A DNA stretch of 36,304 nt from Ascoidea tarda (nom. inval.) (GCA_030560485.1 JAKTTS010000104.1:1-36304); one strand, 5' to 3'. Numbered from the stretch's first letter, positions 9,501 through 18,641 are shown. Numbers and translations: made by a program. The notes: generated by a model not told the origin, from the sequence alone.

Positions 9501-10466
9501 GCCATTTGTGATTTGGGGGGTTTCACTGAGTTGTTTGCCGTCGATTCTAAAGACAATTTTTGATTTTGTTGAGTTGTCGTAGCGAGATTGAGCAGCGTCG
9601 TTGTGGATTAGATTTATGGCGGAGTTTATGTGAACTTTCAAGATACCGGATAAGGGTTTTCTCATGTTATTTGTATTCATTAGTTTGATATCTTTGTCAA
9701 ACTCATTGTTTTTGATGTGTAAATCTTTGTATACTTTGAGGGCAGTTTTTAGGAGGTAAAGTTTTCTTTTTGATTCAGAGACATGAATTTTGGCTTGGTT
9801 GACCATTATGTAGTTTGAGCGTTTGTTGTAGGATTCTTGGAACCGTAAAGAGGCTAGAAGGAGATTGTTTTCAACCTGTAGTTTGTAGTTTAACAATTCA
9901 AGCATGTACTCGATTTTATGGCCCAAAGAAGGGTTGTTTTCTTTGACAAGGTCCAATCTGTTTAGGTACATTGGATTGAATAGTCTGTTTGCCCTATCAC
10001 CTGAGTTTTGGTTGGGAAGAGTGGTGATAGTGTTATTTGAAGTGTTGTTGTTGGTGGTGGGACTGTCTAGGGGGATTTTTGAAGGCAAGGAGGGAGGAAT
10101 ATTGGAAAAAGCATCGTGATAAGGAGAATTGAAGGAGGAGGAGAGTGGAGAGTGAGAAGAAGGAAGATCAGAGGGAGGAGGCTTTCTCTTCATGGAACCA
10201 CTTGTGGACATTGGCTGGATCTGGAATTGAAGAGAGGCTCGATTGATACGAGCCTGGAGCTGGACAAGGGACTGTTCGTAGTACCTGATGTTCCTCTGGG
10301 CCTGGGCAATAACGTTGTCGCAGCGTTGTTTAACGTTGGCAGAGGCCCTGGGGCTTTCTTTCATCTTGAGCGAGGACTGGATAATCATTTTCTCTTTGAG
10401 CAATTTCGACCTGATCTCCTCAAGAGACGAGGAGCCAGTGGAGTTGGGAGGAATAGAGGTCTTCAT
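6531..10466 (-). CDS. PKC1: Protein kinase C, cell-wall integrity (Pkc1)
   Basis: Pkc1 is the Rho1-activated Ser/Thr kinase heading the cell-wall integrity MAPK cascade at the bud neck and cortex. It is 1311 aa, longer than S. cerevisiae Pkc1 (1151). Order seen: HR1 repeat (about 10-85), second HR1 (about 169-240), C2 (about 272-360), a pseudosubstrate-like RKDAL (about 495), one cysteine-rich C1 (about 509-557), a very long Gln/Asn/Thr/Ser linker, then an AGC kinase domain (about 980-1245) and C-tail. Kinase motifs are GRGQFGKV, CAIK, VYRDLKLEN, DYG (the yeast Pkc1 variant of DFG), T-loop TSSFCGT and a hydrophobic motif FSGFS. Fungal Pkc1 usually has two C1 domains; here the one present resembles C1A but has altered cysteine spacing. 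Linker repeats include (TS)n, (QY)n and FDNK/FDNV. The start is the ATG at 10466. It lies directly downstream of SEA4, as in S. cerevisiae. Confidence 0.95.
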   Translation of the reverse strand: MKTSIPPNSTGSSSLEEIRSKLLKEKMIIQSSLKMKESPRASANVKQRCDNVIAQAQRNIRYYEQSLVQLQARINRASLQFQIQPMSTSGSMKRKPPPSDLPSSHSPLSSSFNSPYHDAFSNIPPSLPSKIPLDSPTTNNNTSNNTITTLPNQNSGDRANRLFNPMYLNRLDLVKENNPSLGHKIEYMLELLNYKLQVENNLLLASLRFQESYNKRSNYIMVNQAKIHVSESKRKLYLLKTALKVYKDLHIKNNEFDKDIKLMNTNNMRKPLSGILKVHINSAINLIHNDAAQSRYDNSTKSKIVFRIDGKQLSETPQITNGLWNSTYTLKIAKGNELEIAILDLKDKKYEEISYIWFILSDIVEDLRRNKVKNLNQINNWLPANETGSFKNPFLINDNSTINTDFNSSTPTSTFPPQFNQKRARDSVDTIHFETRNILPSDISNKIKFCWFELEPYGKIELAFEFDSNQNSHSKPQYKPSQNNPKPHHRINRKDALFEKKEKPLVKFNHELVNTYINTIERCFLCNQLLRFQCWKCKNCHLLCHLDQCFINVVNPSYCTAYHPQTAPIAPTITSTSTSTSTSTSTSTSTITPITPQNQYQNQYYPPNQNQHSSQTQTQTQYQYQYQYQYQYQFQNQNQNQYKSNIEQTFPIPYQSTLQDKYQSSNNQNFSNQSQFIPQNQVQGYERYQSENYFQNNYALNYNDRISQNNENNEILKYNENNENNQNNDNNQNTQSNGISKNNELEPQEFLSTSLTNHSDISTMTNLSAEVLPLLQLPKITLSKDFDLENSAEYKKNCYELNKFDKEYQLWAGKDNNLVFEKENVTDFKEDETNHKKVFDMDDLISRVDSLQLTQNPNQNKNEYFEDENHQTFEKSNNPFRNDDDTFGKNNTKYEGKTIVSAKVDNEVKIEDEFRFDNKFDNVFDNVFDNKFDNKFEKKVDEKFDLVSSQLTKVKTNEKQNFQEAFDETHTKKKRKNRYRVKDFTYIKVLGRGQFGKVMLAQSNRSKKLCAIKMLKKKSIVDDHQIKELRQEQKMYLIANKSNNPFLTKMYCSFHTRTRIYFVMEFASGGDLMFHVQKDKFNLRITRFFAAEILLGLKYLHEQGIVYRDLKLENILLTKDGHIKIADYGLCKDNMGYGNFTSSFCGTADYMAPELVEVKDYDKSVDWWAFGVLIYIMVLQKTPFGNFSDDELELNNSILYDEPEFPPTMPYNLLDLISKLLEKDFKERLGSSERDALDIMEQPFFESIDFEELIKGNVESPFKVNVGDEMEASNFDDEFTSLAVNLSPVSSITETEQRMFSGFSRVCVPEL
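7645..7738. repeat. 12-bp coding repeat giving FDNK/FDNV tetrapeptides
   Basis: Imperfect 12-bp units of the form TTATCAAACTTA, read on the minus strand, encode a run of Phe-Asp-Asn-Lys/Val tetrapeptides (about Pkc1 residues 908-942). The run sits between the disordered linker and the kinase domain. The nucleotide units vary in one codon each, which suggests an expansion with some selection on sequence. Confidence 0.75.
8560..8748. repeat. In-frame hexamer microsatellites in the PKC1 linker
   Basis: Two arrays lie inside PKC1. (ATTGAT)n-type units at about 8568-8606 code for alternating Gln-Tyr. (GTTGAT)n at about 8698-8748 codes for alternating Thr-Ser. Both are multiples of six and keep the frame. 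They sit just after the C1 domain, where a second C1 would be expected. Confidence 0.85.
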
Positions 10467-10726
10467 GTTGTTGCTAGCGAATAGGCTCCTTCCTCAAATT
10501 GACATTGTTTTAACTTGGAGCTACAACCTTGAATATAAATACGATCCAGCGAACAAAGAGTCGAGGGCTGTGGGAAGCAGAGTATCTTTAAATAGCGAGC
10601 ACAGCTAAAGGCAGATCACCAGCTGGAGGCAAGAGCAGAGGAGATCACAGCGCGAGGACACCGTTGTGGTGCTATTTCTGGCCGAACGCCCACCGGCGGG
10701 TCGCACCTCTCTCTCGGGCTCGGGCC
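10467..10726. promoter_or_regulatory. SEA4 3' end / PKC1 promoter
   Basis: A 260-bp spacer between the SEA4 stop and the PKC1 ATG, both on the minus strand. A TATA-like AATATAAATA lies at about 10532-10541, some 70 bp upstream of the PKC1 start. The SEA4-proximal half is noticeably GC-rich. Confidence 0.4.
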
Positions 10727-13700
10727 TCATGGCTGAGCCACGCTGCGGAACTTGCAGCTGCAGCTGCAGTTGGCGACAGGACACACGACATGGCTCGCAA
10801 ACCACTCCTCGGCGTGGCTGCAATGCATGCCGTGGTGGCAGCTCAAGCAGATGGTGGCCCACTGGCGGTGGTCTGTTGCCAGCGAGCCGAGGGGGAGGAG
10901 ACAGATGCCACACTTGGGCAAGGGCGCGTTGCAGTTGGGGCACAGAATCCTCTCTGCGCTGCCGCCGCTGGGGCCGTGCCGCTGAGCCCCGAACTTGTAG
11001 TGTCCCTGCGTCTTGCCCTGCTTGCCCTGCTTCTCGCGCAGACCCAGCGTGCTGTCGAAAACGCTCTTGTTGCACTTCAAGCACTGGAGAAGCAACTGCC
11101 GGGGCCTGATCACCACCTTGGCCTCACCACTCACACTGTCCACACTCAACTGCCTTCGTTTGATGTCGAACTTGGCTCTCAACCTGTACTGCCTCAACCG
11201 GTTCAAGTACTGCACATAGCACTCCACCCAGTATCCCACTCGCTCGTCCTCAAAGTACCTGGGCACCCCGTAGCTGCTGAGAAGCACTGCGGTCTGGAGG
11301 TCGTTACTCGAATCAATGTAGTTCTGCAAGAGACTGATTCCATCGATCGTCAACCCACACAACAACAATCCTTCCAACTTCCCCATCTTGCTCATCTCCT
11401 TACTCATTGTCTCGAGATACGTGCTCAACTGCTTCCCGTTCAAAAACCTGAATGCAATCCTCAACTTTTCCTTCAACGGCAACGACGGTTCGTCGAGAAC
11501 CTGCGACCAGTCTCTGTCCGCAATGTACGCAAATATCCCTCGCAAGTATGGGTCGTCTAACTCTGTAGCCAACTTTCGACACTGGTTTTTCCACTCGGTG
11601 TTGGTCTCTGCCAGTTCCACTCCATTGTTGAACGAAAAGTACGCTGAGATTGCCGCCGCCAATATCTTGTATTCTTGTATTTGTGATGACCTTAATATGT
11701 GGATGGCTGACTCAATGTCATCGCGAAACACTGCTCTCCCTGCTGCCTTTGCCCACTCTTCATTGTGCTTCAACTTTTCAACCTTTTGCACAAACTCCTG
11801 GTTGCTATCATACGCATCCAATAAATACAAGCACAACTTTCTTTGCAACTTCTTGTTTTTGTTCTCTATCGACGAGATGTTCTTGTTCAAATTGTCAATC
11901 TTGATCAATATCCCCTTGATAGCATCCAAATAGCTCTCTGGATTCACGTTCGAAAAAAACGTCTTTTTGAATCTCTTGTTTTTCAACAACCGCTGGTACT
12001 TGTACCCGTACGTATCATCGATTCCCTCCCAGATATCTCGTACTCCCAAAAAGCTTAAATCATACCCTTTGTAACTGAAAAGCTCTCGGTTTCTTTCACA
12101 GTAATGAAACCATTTCCATACAACTTCCAATTCGTTCACCGTTCCTTCCGACACTCGATCAGACCCTGATCCATAATTAATACTCCGGATAATATCCTGG
12201 TTCATCTCAAAATCAAGTTGGTATCCAGCCTCGGCAAGCACTCGGATCGTAACCGATGAATCCTTTTCCAACACACTGCTATGACTCCTAGATGATTCCT
12301 CCCGGAATATAGTCTCTTCTTTAACCCTTGGTGATAATGGCGAGTTCATCATATCATTGGATCCAACACTGAAATTCTCTCGATTTGGCTCATTTTCAAT
12401 CATGTTATAGCTCTCAAACTTCTTCATCTTGTTCATTTTCTCCAACTCACTCAAATCTCCCAAATTTCCTAATTGGTTCAATATCACTTCACCTGGATTC
12501 TTTTTCTTCCGTTTCTCGTTTCCAATCACTATACTCTGGTAATAATTATTATTTCTCTCAATAATCTTAGAAACAAACAATCCATATGGCCCCGACGTGA
12601 TTATATCATTTCGAACTGAAAACTTGCAAAAATTTTGGCCCTCAATCAACGAATACCGAATTGCATTTCCAGATCTCTTTAAACAAACAACACTTGTAGA
12701 ATTGTAATAATTCCCGTTCCTAGCATAATCAAACGATATAAAATTCCCCAACTCATTCCTATCATTCACATCATACACCTTATTAACATACAACTTTTCA
12801 ATATTAATCATGCTTTTCTTGCTCTTATCACCATCAAAACCCTTATCCATCTTCAATTTACCCGCTTTATCTTCACCTGATGCAAATGAAAGAAAATATC
12901 GGCGTATCGTACTCTTTTTCTGATTCTGATTTCCAGAATCAAATTTATGATACAAACTCGAAACTTCAAGCTTATTAGTAGACGAATATCTAAAGCAGAA
13001 ATTCTGTTGTTTATCCACATTCATGCTGGAAAAATCAAGCTTTAAAATTGGATTGGCAGAATTAGAATCAACCATTGTAGACGATGAAGTATTCGAAACA
13101 TGGACTTTTTCGTGGAAAAAACTCAAATTTGCATTAGTCGAGTTTGAATTGCCATTTGCATTTATATTGGAATTTGCATCACCATTAGCAAGTTGTGTTG
13201 AATTGCCGTTATAATTATGATTATGACTATAACTATTATTGGAATTCAAATGGGAATTTAAATTCAAATTCGAATTAAAACTAGGATTCAATTCAACCAA
13301 CCCTGTAATCTTTCTTGTATCCCAAATCGCAAGTCCATCCTCCGATGATGTGCTAAAAAGATAAGGAATCAATGGATCAAATGTTATATCATTAGTATAT
13401 TTCGTTCGAATCTCAAATGTCGGCTTACTGTAACTTGGTGTCCTTATGTCATATTGAAATAACTTGTTGTGTGTTCCAGTTAGCAATCTATTAGGAATCG
13501 TATTGAGAAATTTCACTGATAAAACCCCATCGTTGATAAGATTATTATAAACGCTTTTTTTATTATCCTTAATATCGTATACCAATAAACTGGGATTACT
13601 TCGCGTTTTGTCTAAAGCTATAGCGATGTTATTATTTGTATTAAATGAAACCGAATTACACGTCCTAGGAATATTCTGATTAAACGATGTATCTTCATAA

Positions 13701-14031
13701 TTAGAAGTCATACTGAACACTTTGACTGTTCCATTATTATGCCCTGTTCCAACTGTGCCGAACTGGCTAGACCCATCAAAGCACGATATAGAGGGAATCT
13801 TTTTCCTATTAACTCTTTCCAATTCCTCAAAAACATTCTGCAAAACAAAAAGTTAGTCATCAATGCAACCAGCAACAAAGGGTTGCTAATAAAAAAAAAG
13901 AGATGGATAAGGCTTACCTCATTGTAATAGTTGGACTGGAAGAGAGAGATCTCGTCGCAACTAAAACCAACAGATAAAAAGTACTCCAAGGAGTCGTTGC
14001 TCCATACATCAATCCTTCTTATAGAAGACAT
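10727..14031 (-). CDS. SEA4: SEA/GATOR2 complex subunit Sea4 (MIOS homologue), one intron
   Basis: Sea4 belongs to the vacuolar SEACAT subcomplex (GATOR2), which relieves inhibition of TORC1 by amino-acid signals. The coding sequence is exon 1, 14031-13918 (38 codons, starting MSSIRRIDVW), and exon 2, 13837-10727, joined in phase 0 for about 1074 aa (S. cerevisiae 1038). The N-terminal half is a WD40 propeller (LLTGTHNKLFQYDIRT; TSSEDGLAIWDTRK) with an Asn/Ser-rich insert near residue 200. A helical solenoid follows (WAKAAGRAVFRDDIESAI). The C-terminus (about 959-1074) is the family's Cys/His-rich RING-like fold: CLKC, CPNC, KCGICLLPLG, CLSCHHGMHCSHAEEWF, then CPVANCSCSC. The 3' third is markedly more GC-rich than the rest. 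It is followed by PKC1, as in S. cerevisiae. Confidence 0.93.
13838..13917 (-). other. Spliceosomal intron of SEA4
   Basis: An 80-nt intron on the minus strand. The donor is GAG|GTAAGC (GT at 13917-13916). The branch point is TGACTAAC (plus coordinates about 13852-13859). A T-rich stretch precedes the acceptor TTTTGCAG|AAT (AG at 13839-13838). Splicing is phase 0 and fuses the 38-codon first exon to the WD40 protein. Without it the downstream frame has no ATG near its start, only TTG. Confidence 0.9.
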
Positions 14032-14564
14032 CTTTGTGAGAGCTATGAGAACAAGGTTATGGTGGTAAATAATAACACTAACACTGTGAGATGAACAAAT
14101 CGGAGAAGCTGAACAAGACGGGAGAAGCTTAACCTTTCACTGAGATAGTGAGAGTATGCTATTCCATGAGTTATTCGAAAAAGCATAAAGATATAAAAAG
14201 AATAGCAATTACAAGCCAGTTACTACGTCGCAGTTTCATCTGGGAACTGAGATTCAAAAAGTAGAAGTATATATTCAAATATAAAAGAACAATATTCTAT
14301 ACACAAAATTCAATGTAGTGGATAAATTTTCTAAAACAACAGACTAGAAAGTGAAAGATAGCTTTGACTAGAACGTAAAAGATAGCTCTGATTAAACATC
14401 AAAAGAAAAGAAAATGATATAGTTGGTTCCAAGAAAATAAGTACAGCTCAAAGTTTAAATCACCACCAGATAAAAAGACAAAGAAATATAGTACTAATAA
14501 TAATAAATAATGAATAATAGTAAATAATAAATAATAATAAATAATAATAAATAATAATAAAGTA

Positions 14565-14725
14565 ATAAGAATAAGAATAAGAATAAGAATAAGAATAAGA
14601 ATAAGAATAAGAATAAGAATAAGAATAAGAATAAGAATAAGAACATAAATAAGAATAAGAATAAAAATAAGAATAAGAATAAGAATAAGAATAAGAACAT
14701 AAATAAGAATAAGAACATAAATAAT
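14565..14725. repeat. (AATAAG)n hexamer array with interspersed variants
   Basis: About 13 near-perfect AATAAG units run from 14565 to 14643. More units follow, broken three times by the variant AACATAAAT. An AAT/AAAT-rich tract (about 14495-14560) lies immediately to the left. The whole block is nearly free of C on the plus strand, so it is strongly strand-asymmetric. Confidence 0.9.
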
Positions 14726-14760
14726 CACAAAACATATAATAAGAGAAAAGAAAAGAAGTA

Positions 14761-14828
14761 AAAAAATTGAAAAATAAAATCACAAATCACAAATCACAAA
14801 TCACAAATTAAAAATTGAAAAATAAAAG
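14761..14828. repeat. AAATCAC heptamer x4 with flanking direct repeat
   Basis: Four tandem AAATCAC units (14777-14808) are bracketed by two copies of AAAATTGAAAAATAAAA (about 14763-14779 and 14811-14827). This looks like local slippage plus a small duplication, close to the BEM1 stop. Confidence 0.8.
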
Positions 14829-14925
14829 TAAGAAAAAAAGATAGTTTGAATTGAAAAAAAAATTTATAATAAATAGGTAATAAAATAAAGTAAAATAAAA
14901 ATTAGGAAAATTATTAGAAAAGTTA

Positions 14926-17409
14926 TTAGGGAAATTCCACTTTTAATAGAATTTTTTGATCATCACTATAAATAGCAGCCATTAAAACTTTATCAGATTG
15001 GAGAGGGGCATAATAACCAGTAACGTCTTTGTATAATATAGAAATATCTTCGTCAGTATTGATTTTATTCTTAATAAGTTCAGTTAATGAATCTAAAGTT
15101 GAGTCCTTTGGAATTTTCAAAGCAACGATATCATTATCATTGTTATAAAATACTTTGATTTTAATTGAGTTTGAGTCCTTTTTATGAAGGGGGGAGGGAT
15201 GGTGAGGAGGAGAAGTATTTGAGGTAGAAATAGAATTTGAATGTGAGTGTGAACTCAAATTTGAATTAAAATTGGAAGTGGAAGCAGAAGCAGAAGCAGA
15301 AACGGGTGTAGAATTTGGAATATGAATTGAATCTAAAAATTGATCTAAGACAGGAGTTGGAGTTTGAATAGAGACGGTTTTTGAAGTTGAAGAGGAAGAA
15401 GAGGAAGTCCTATGAGACAAACGATGAGGGTAAGAAATTGATTGATTTGAATTACTTGATCTATTTGAATTATTTGAGAGAATTGAGTTTAACGATTTAT
15501 TTCTGCTATGCCTTAGTTTAAAAGAAGTTGAAGACAATGGGGATGCTGCGATTGGGGAAAACCCGGTTGGTAGAAGAAGATTATTTTCGTTGTTGGTATG
15601 GTTTGCCTTTGAAGAGGAGATGGTCAAGTTGAGGATGTTTGGAGATGAACGAGAAAAATCCTTTCGAAGTCTGGGAATTCTTAAATTGTGTTGAAGATCG
15701 TTTGCAGGCAGTTGAAAATCAGGTTGGTAATTTGAGTGAGAATTCGAGTAAGAGTGAGAGCGAGGTTGGGATGGAACTTGAGGAATGGTATTTGGAAGAG
15801 GGAGAGATTCAAGAGAGTTTTGTTGAATTTGAATTTGAACTTGATTTTTTTGTTGACTAAAGATTTTTTTTAACAGGTGGTGAAATTTTTTTTCTGTTGG
15901 AGACGGATTAAGTGAGCCATTGTTAGAATGGTTAGAAAAATGTTGTAAAGTTGGGGTAAGGTTATTATGAGTGTTGTAATTGTTATAGTTATTTTGGTTT
16001 TGGTTTTGGTTTTGATTTGATTGATTTTGATTATAGTGTGGGTGATTTGAAGGGATATTGATTGATTTGGGTAGGTTAAAATGGGATAACATCGGAGAAG
16101 AGAGAGATTTTTGGGCTTGGGAGTATAGAGTTGCACTTTTAATGGTAGTAATATTGCTATTATGGTGATTGTAAAACTGTGATGGAGAGTGAGATGGAGA
16201 TGGAGACTGGGATTGGGACTGGGATGGAGATTGAGACTGAGACTGAAATTGAGATTGAAATTGAGACTGAGGTTGAGATTGAGATTGAGATGGAGGTAAA
16301 GAAGGTAAAGGTTTTTGAAAATTTGGAATGTTATTGTTAGGATTAAAAATAGATGAAGAAGGTGCGATCATGTCAATGATTTTTGATAAAGATAAATAAG
16401 AATTTGAATCAAAATATAAAGGATGATTAGTATCGATTTCTAGATCATTTGATAGTGGAGATAACCAGTCGAAAAGGATTTTGTTGATTGATTTAGCTAA
16501 TTTATCTTGAGAAAAGATTTTGTTTAAATAGGAATTCAAGGGCTGGATTAGATCAAATAGGGCCTTTGGGTTTGAAGAAGAAATAGAAGTATTAAAAGGG
16601 GGGTAAGAAGGAGATTGAAGGGGTTGAGGTAGTTGGGGAAATTGTGGTAACTGGAAATTATTTAAATCAGAGATATTGTTTAAAGAATGGATGAACTGAA
16701 GGTGTAAGTCATGGAAATCATTGTAACTACGAGATATGAATCTTTTTGAGTTATTATTTAGCAGGATGCTAATTATGTAAAAAAAGCTATTCTTTTGGAC
16801 TAATAGATTTAAAATGGTGATTTTGATTGGGTAAAAACGATGAATAATATTGTTTTTATTGTTGTTATTAACAGGAGTTGTAGAATTTGTAGAATTAGTG
16901 GGATTATTGATTGAGGATGTGGTTGAATTTGAAGTCCTATTGGTTTGATTTAAACTGAGAATACTATCAGAGGTTGATAGGGTTGAGGATACATCGCTTT
17001 CTATACTATTTGATGAAGTGGATTTCTTTTTCTTTGAGTAATTGTAATTGTAGTTGTTACTTTGGGTGATGATGGTATTATTATTAGTAGGATTAGGGTT
17101 GGTGAGATCTAAGGATTGAATGGAGATTGATTTAACATAGGATTTTGGAATCAAACCAGGACCACCTAATCTTCCAATTGTTTTGACCAAACACCAATCA
17201 TTATCAATATCAGAGATTAACTTGAGGATTTCGCCAGATTTGACAGACAATTCCTTTGGATTTTGAGCAGTGAAGTTATAGTTGACTAGGACAAGAACAG
17301 GTGAGGAGGCAGAGGCAAGCGAGGAGATGGAAGAGTTGTCAACGACACTTTTGTTGAGGACCTGATTGCTGGAGAGATTGGAAATGGGAGCAGATATCGA
17401 TAGTTTCAT
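14926..17409 (-). CDS. BEM1: Bem1-type polarity scaffold (SH3-PX-PB1)
   Basis: Bem1 scaffolds Cdc24, Cdc42 and PAK kinases at the polarity site. This protein is 827 aa (S. cerevisiae 551). One SH3 lies at about 38-96 with the hallmark IGRLGGPGLIP of Bem1's second SH3. A PX domain follows at about 195-320 (RSYNDFHDLHLQF, as in Bem1's phosphoinositide-binding domain). Then comes a long Ser/Gln/Asn-rich linker with SQ/PSQ repeats (about 350-730), and a C-terminal PB1 domain (about 746-827; IKIKVFYNN, ISILYKD) that would bind the Cdc24 PB1. Only about 37 residues precede the SH3, so the first SH3 of canonical Bem1 is absent; I looked for it in all minus-strand frames to about 18100. The ATG at 17409 is preceded in frame by 16 open codons, a possible CAG acceptor and a stop, so a distant upstream exon is not excluded. 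Confidence 0.85.
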   Translation of the reverse strand: MKLSISAPISNLSSNQVLNKSVVDNSSISSLASASSPVLVLVNYNFTAQNPKELSVKSGEILKLISDIDNDWCLVKTIGRLGGPGLIPKSYVKSISIQSLDLTNPNPTNNNTIITQSNNYNYNYSKKKKSTSSNSIESDVSSTLSTSDSILSLNQTNRTSNSTTSSINNPTNSTNSTTPVNNNNKNNIIHRFYPIKITILNLLVQKNSFFYIISILLNNNSKRFISRSYNDFHDLHLQFIHSLNNISDLNNFQLPQFPQLPQPLQSPSYPPFNTSISSSNPKALFDLIQPLNSYLNKIFSQDKLAKSINKILFDWLSPLSNDLEIDTNHPLYFDSNSYLSLSKIIDMIAPSSSIFNPNNNIPNFQKPLPSLPPSQSQSQPQSQFQSQFQSQSQSPSQSQSQSPSPSHSPSQFYNHHNSNITTIKSATLYSQAQKSLSSPMLSHFNLPKSINIPSNHPHYNQNQSNQNQNQNQNNYNNYNTHNNLTPTLQHFSNHSNNGSLNPSPTEKKFHHLLKKIFSQQKNQVQIQIQQNSLESLPLPNTIPQVPSQPRSHSYSNSHSNYQPDFQLPANDLQHNLRIPRLRKDFSRSSPNILNLTISSSKANHTNNENNLLLPTGFSPIAASPLSSTSFKLRHSRNKSLNSILSNNSNRSSNSNQSISYPHRLSHRTSSSSSSTSKTVSIQTPTPVLDQFLDSIHIPNSTPVSASASASTSNFNSNLSSHSHSNSISTSNTSPPHHPSPLHKKDSNSIKIKVFYNNDNDIVALKIPKDSTLDSLTELIKNKINTDEDISILYKDVTGYYAPLQSDKVLMAAIYSDDQKILLKVEFP

Positions 17410-17574
17410 GGCGTCTGTTGAAGGTGGTGATGGTTGTGATGGTTGTGACTGAGGTTAAGAAGGAGGAAGGTATCTGGTGAGTTTAAGTATGCAGGCTTGA
17501 AGCAACGGGAGGAAGCGAAGAAAAGAGAGGAAGCAGAGAGGAAGGAGAAGAAGAAAGAAGGGAGAGAAAGGTCG

Positions 17575-17760
17575 GCAGTCAGCAGGCGTCGCAGGGGCTG
17601 TTGGCAGGGTCGCTGCTGCTTCGGCCGCTGCTTCTGCTGCTTCTGCTACTTCTGCCGCCGGAGCTGGCCCGGGGCCGCCGCCGGCTTCGGCCACTTTGCT
17701 GCCGACATGAACTGCGCGAGGCCCGCCACAAAAGACGCGTGATGTGCTCCCAAAGCGAAC
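17575..17760. other. GC-rich island upstream of BEM1
   Basis: An abrupt GC-rich stretch in AT-rich DNA, with CTGCTTCTGC and GCCGCCGG-type runs. It begins about 165 bp upstream of the BEM1 ATG. Function is unknown; a nucleosome-depleted promoter core or an untranslated leader is possible. Confidence 0.5.
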
Positions 17761-18603
17761 CAGCTGTTTGGTTCAGAAAGGCCACAGCCTCGCTGCAAAC
17801 AGCTGGATTATTAAAGGATCCGTTGTTCTCCTTCCCGCGTGCAAGAGCCAATACCGCGACACTGCCGGCACGCGGCAGTACCGCATTAGTCCTAGGTTCA
17901 GTGGCGGGAAGTGGAAAATATGTTGGGGTCGAAGAGAACACACAGCATCCTCAATGCTCCTTTTGTGTCTATCCATTCCAGGCTTCTTACCCTCCTCTTT
18001 TTTTTTTTCTGGTTTCCTTTTTTCTTTCTCACTTTCTCACGTGCTGCGCTTTCTCTTTTCAGTAAGTGCAAGGTGCCATCCCTACAGCTGGTCTCTGACT
18101 GCAGCTCCAAACTTTAAATTTAATTTTTGCTTTTTTAGTTTGAGAAGCACAATTTGTTTTATATATTCATCCATTTCTTTTTTGCATTCAATTCTAATCT
18201 GCACTCACTTTTCTTTTTATTATATTACTTTTTTTTGTTTGGATAGTATCTTTTTGTTATCTTCTTTTTTCCTCTTTTTTTCCCCCGATTTGTATTGGCT
18301 TTGACAGCCAAGTCAACTCTGTTTGTCACTATCTCATGTGTCTTTATATTTTTCCATGAACGTTATAACAATGTAACCTTTTATCCTTATATTATATATA
18401 TATTGTATTCATTTTTTAAGTATTCACTATTCATTTAAAATCTGTTCATCTATATCCATATTAACTCCAATTTATCTGTATTTAACGTTTGGCTGCTTTT
18501 TTCTAAAACACTAAAACTCCTCAAACACAATATGGCAAAATATTGTACACTGATAGCACAATACAGTTAATAAAATATGTAAAAAATGTAAAATCTTTCA
18601 GTT

Positions 18604-18641
18604 TGAATTGGGGTTTGAATTGGGGTTAGAATTGGGGTTTG
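18604..18641. repeat. 12-bp GAATTGGGGTTT repeat x3
   Basis: Three consecutive 12-bp units, the second ending TTA, each containing TTGGGGTT. This places three runs of four G 12 bp apart on one strand. It lies about 440 bp upstream of the gene at 19078. Confidence 0.85.

Larger units (their letters stand above)
14032..14925. other. SEA4 promoter and BEM1 3' region, repeat-rich
   Basis: An 894-bp non-coding spacer. SEA4 begins leftwards at 14031 and BEM1 ends at 14926. From about 14495 it is almost wholly simple repeat, listed separately. Open frames here (Tyr/Ser, Leu/Phe or Ile/Leu runs) are translations of the repeat, not genes. A short direct repeat, AAAGATAGCT, occurs near 14354 and 14380. 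Confidence 0.6.

Noticed and set aside
10605-11560. Several long frames on both strands over the SEA4 3' end
   Set aside because: High GC removes stop codons by chance; the SEA4 frame has the conserved Cys/His fold and explains the region.
14399-14783. Three overlapping minus-strand frames of Tyr/Ser, Leu/Phe and Ile/Leu repeats
   Set aside because: All three frames of one hexamer array are open simply because the repeat lacks stops.
17455-17941. Minus-strand Ala/Arg-rich frames upstream of BEM1, considered as a missing SH3-1 exon
   Set aside because: No SH3 motif (ALYDY, WxxA, PxxY) in any frame; the frames follow from GC-rich trinucleotide runs.
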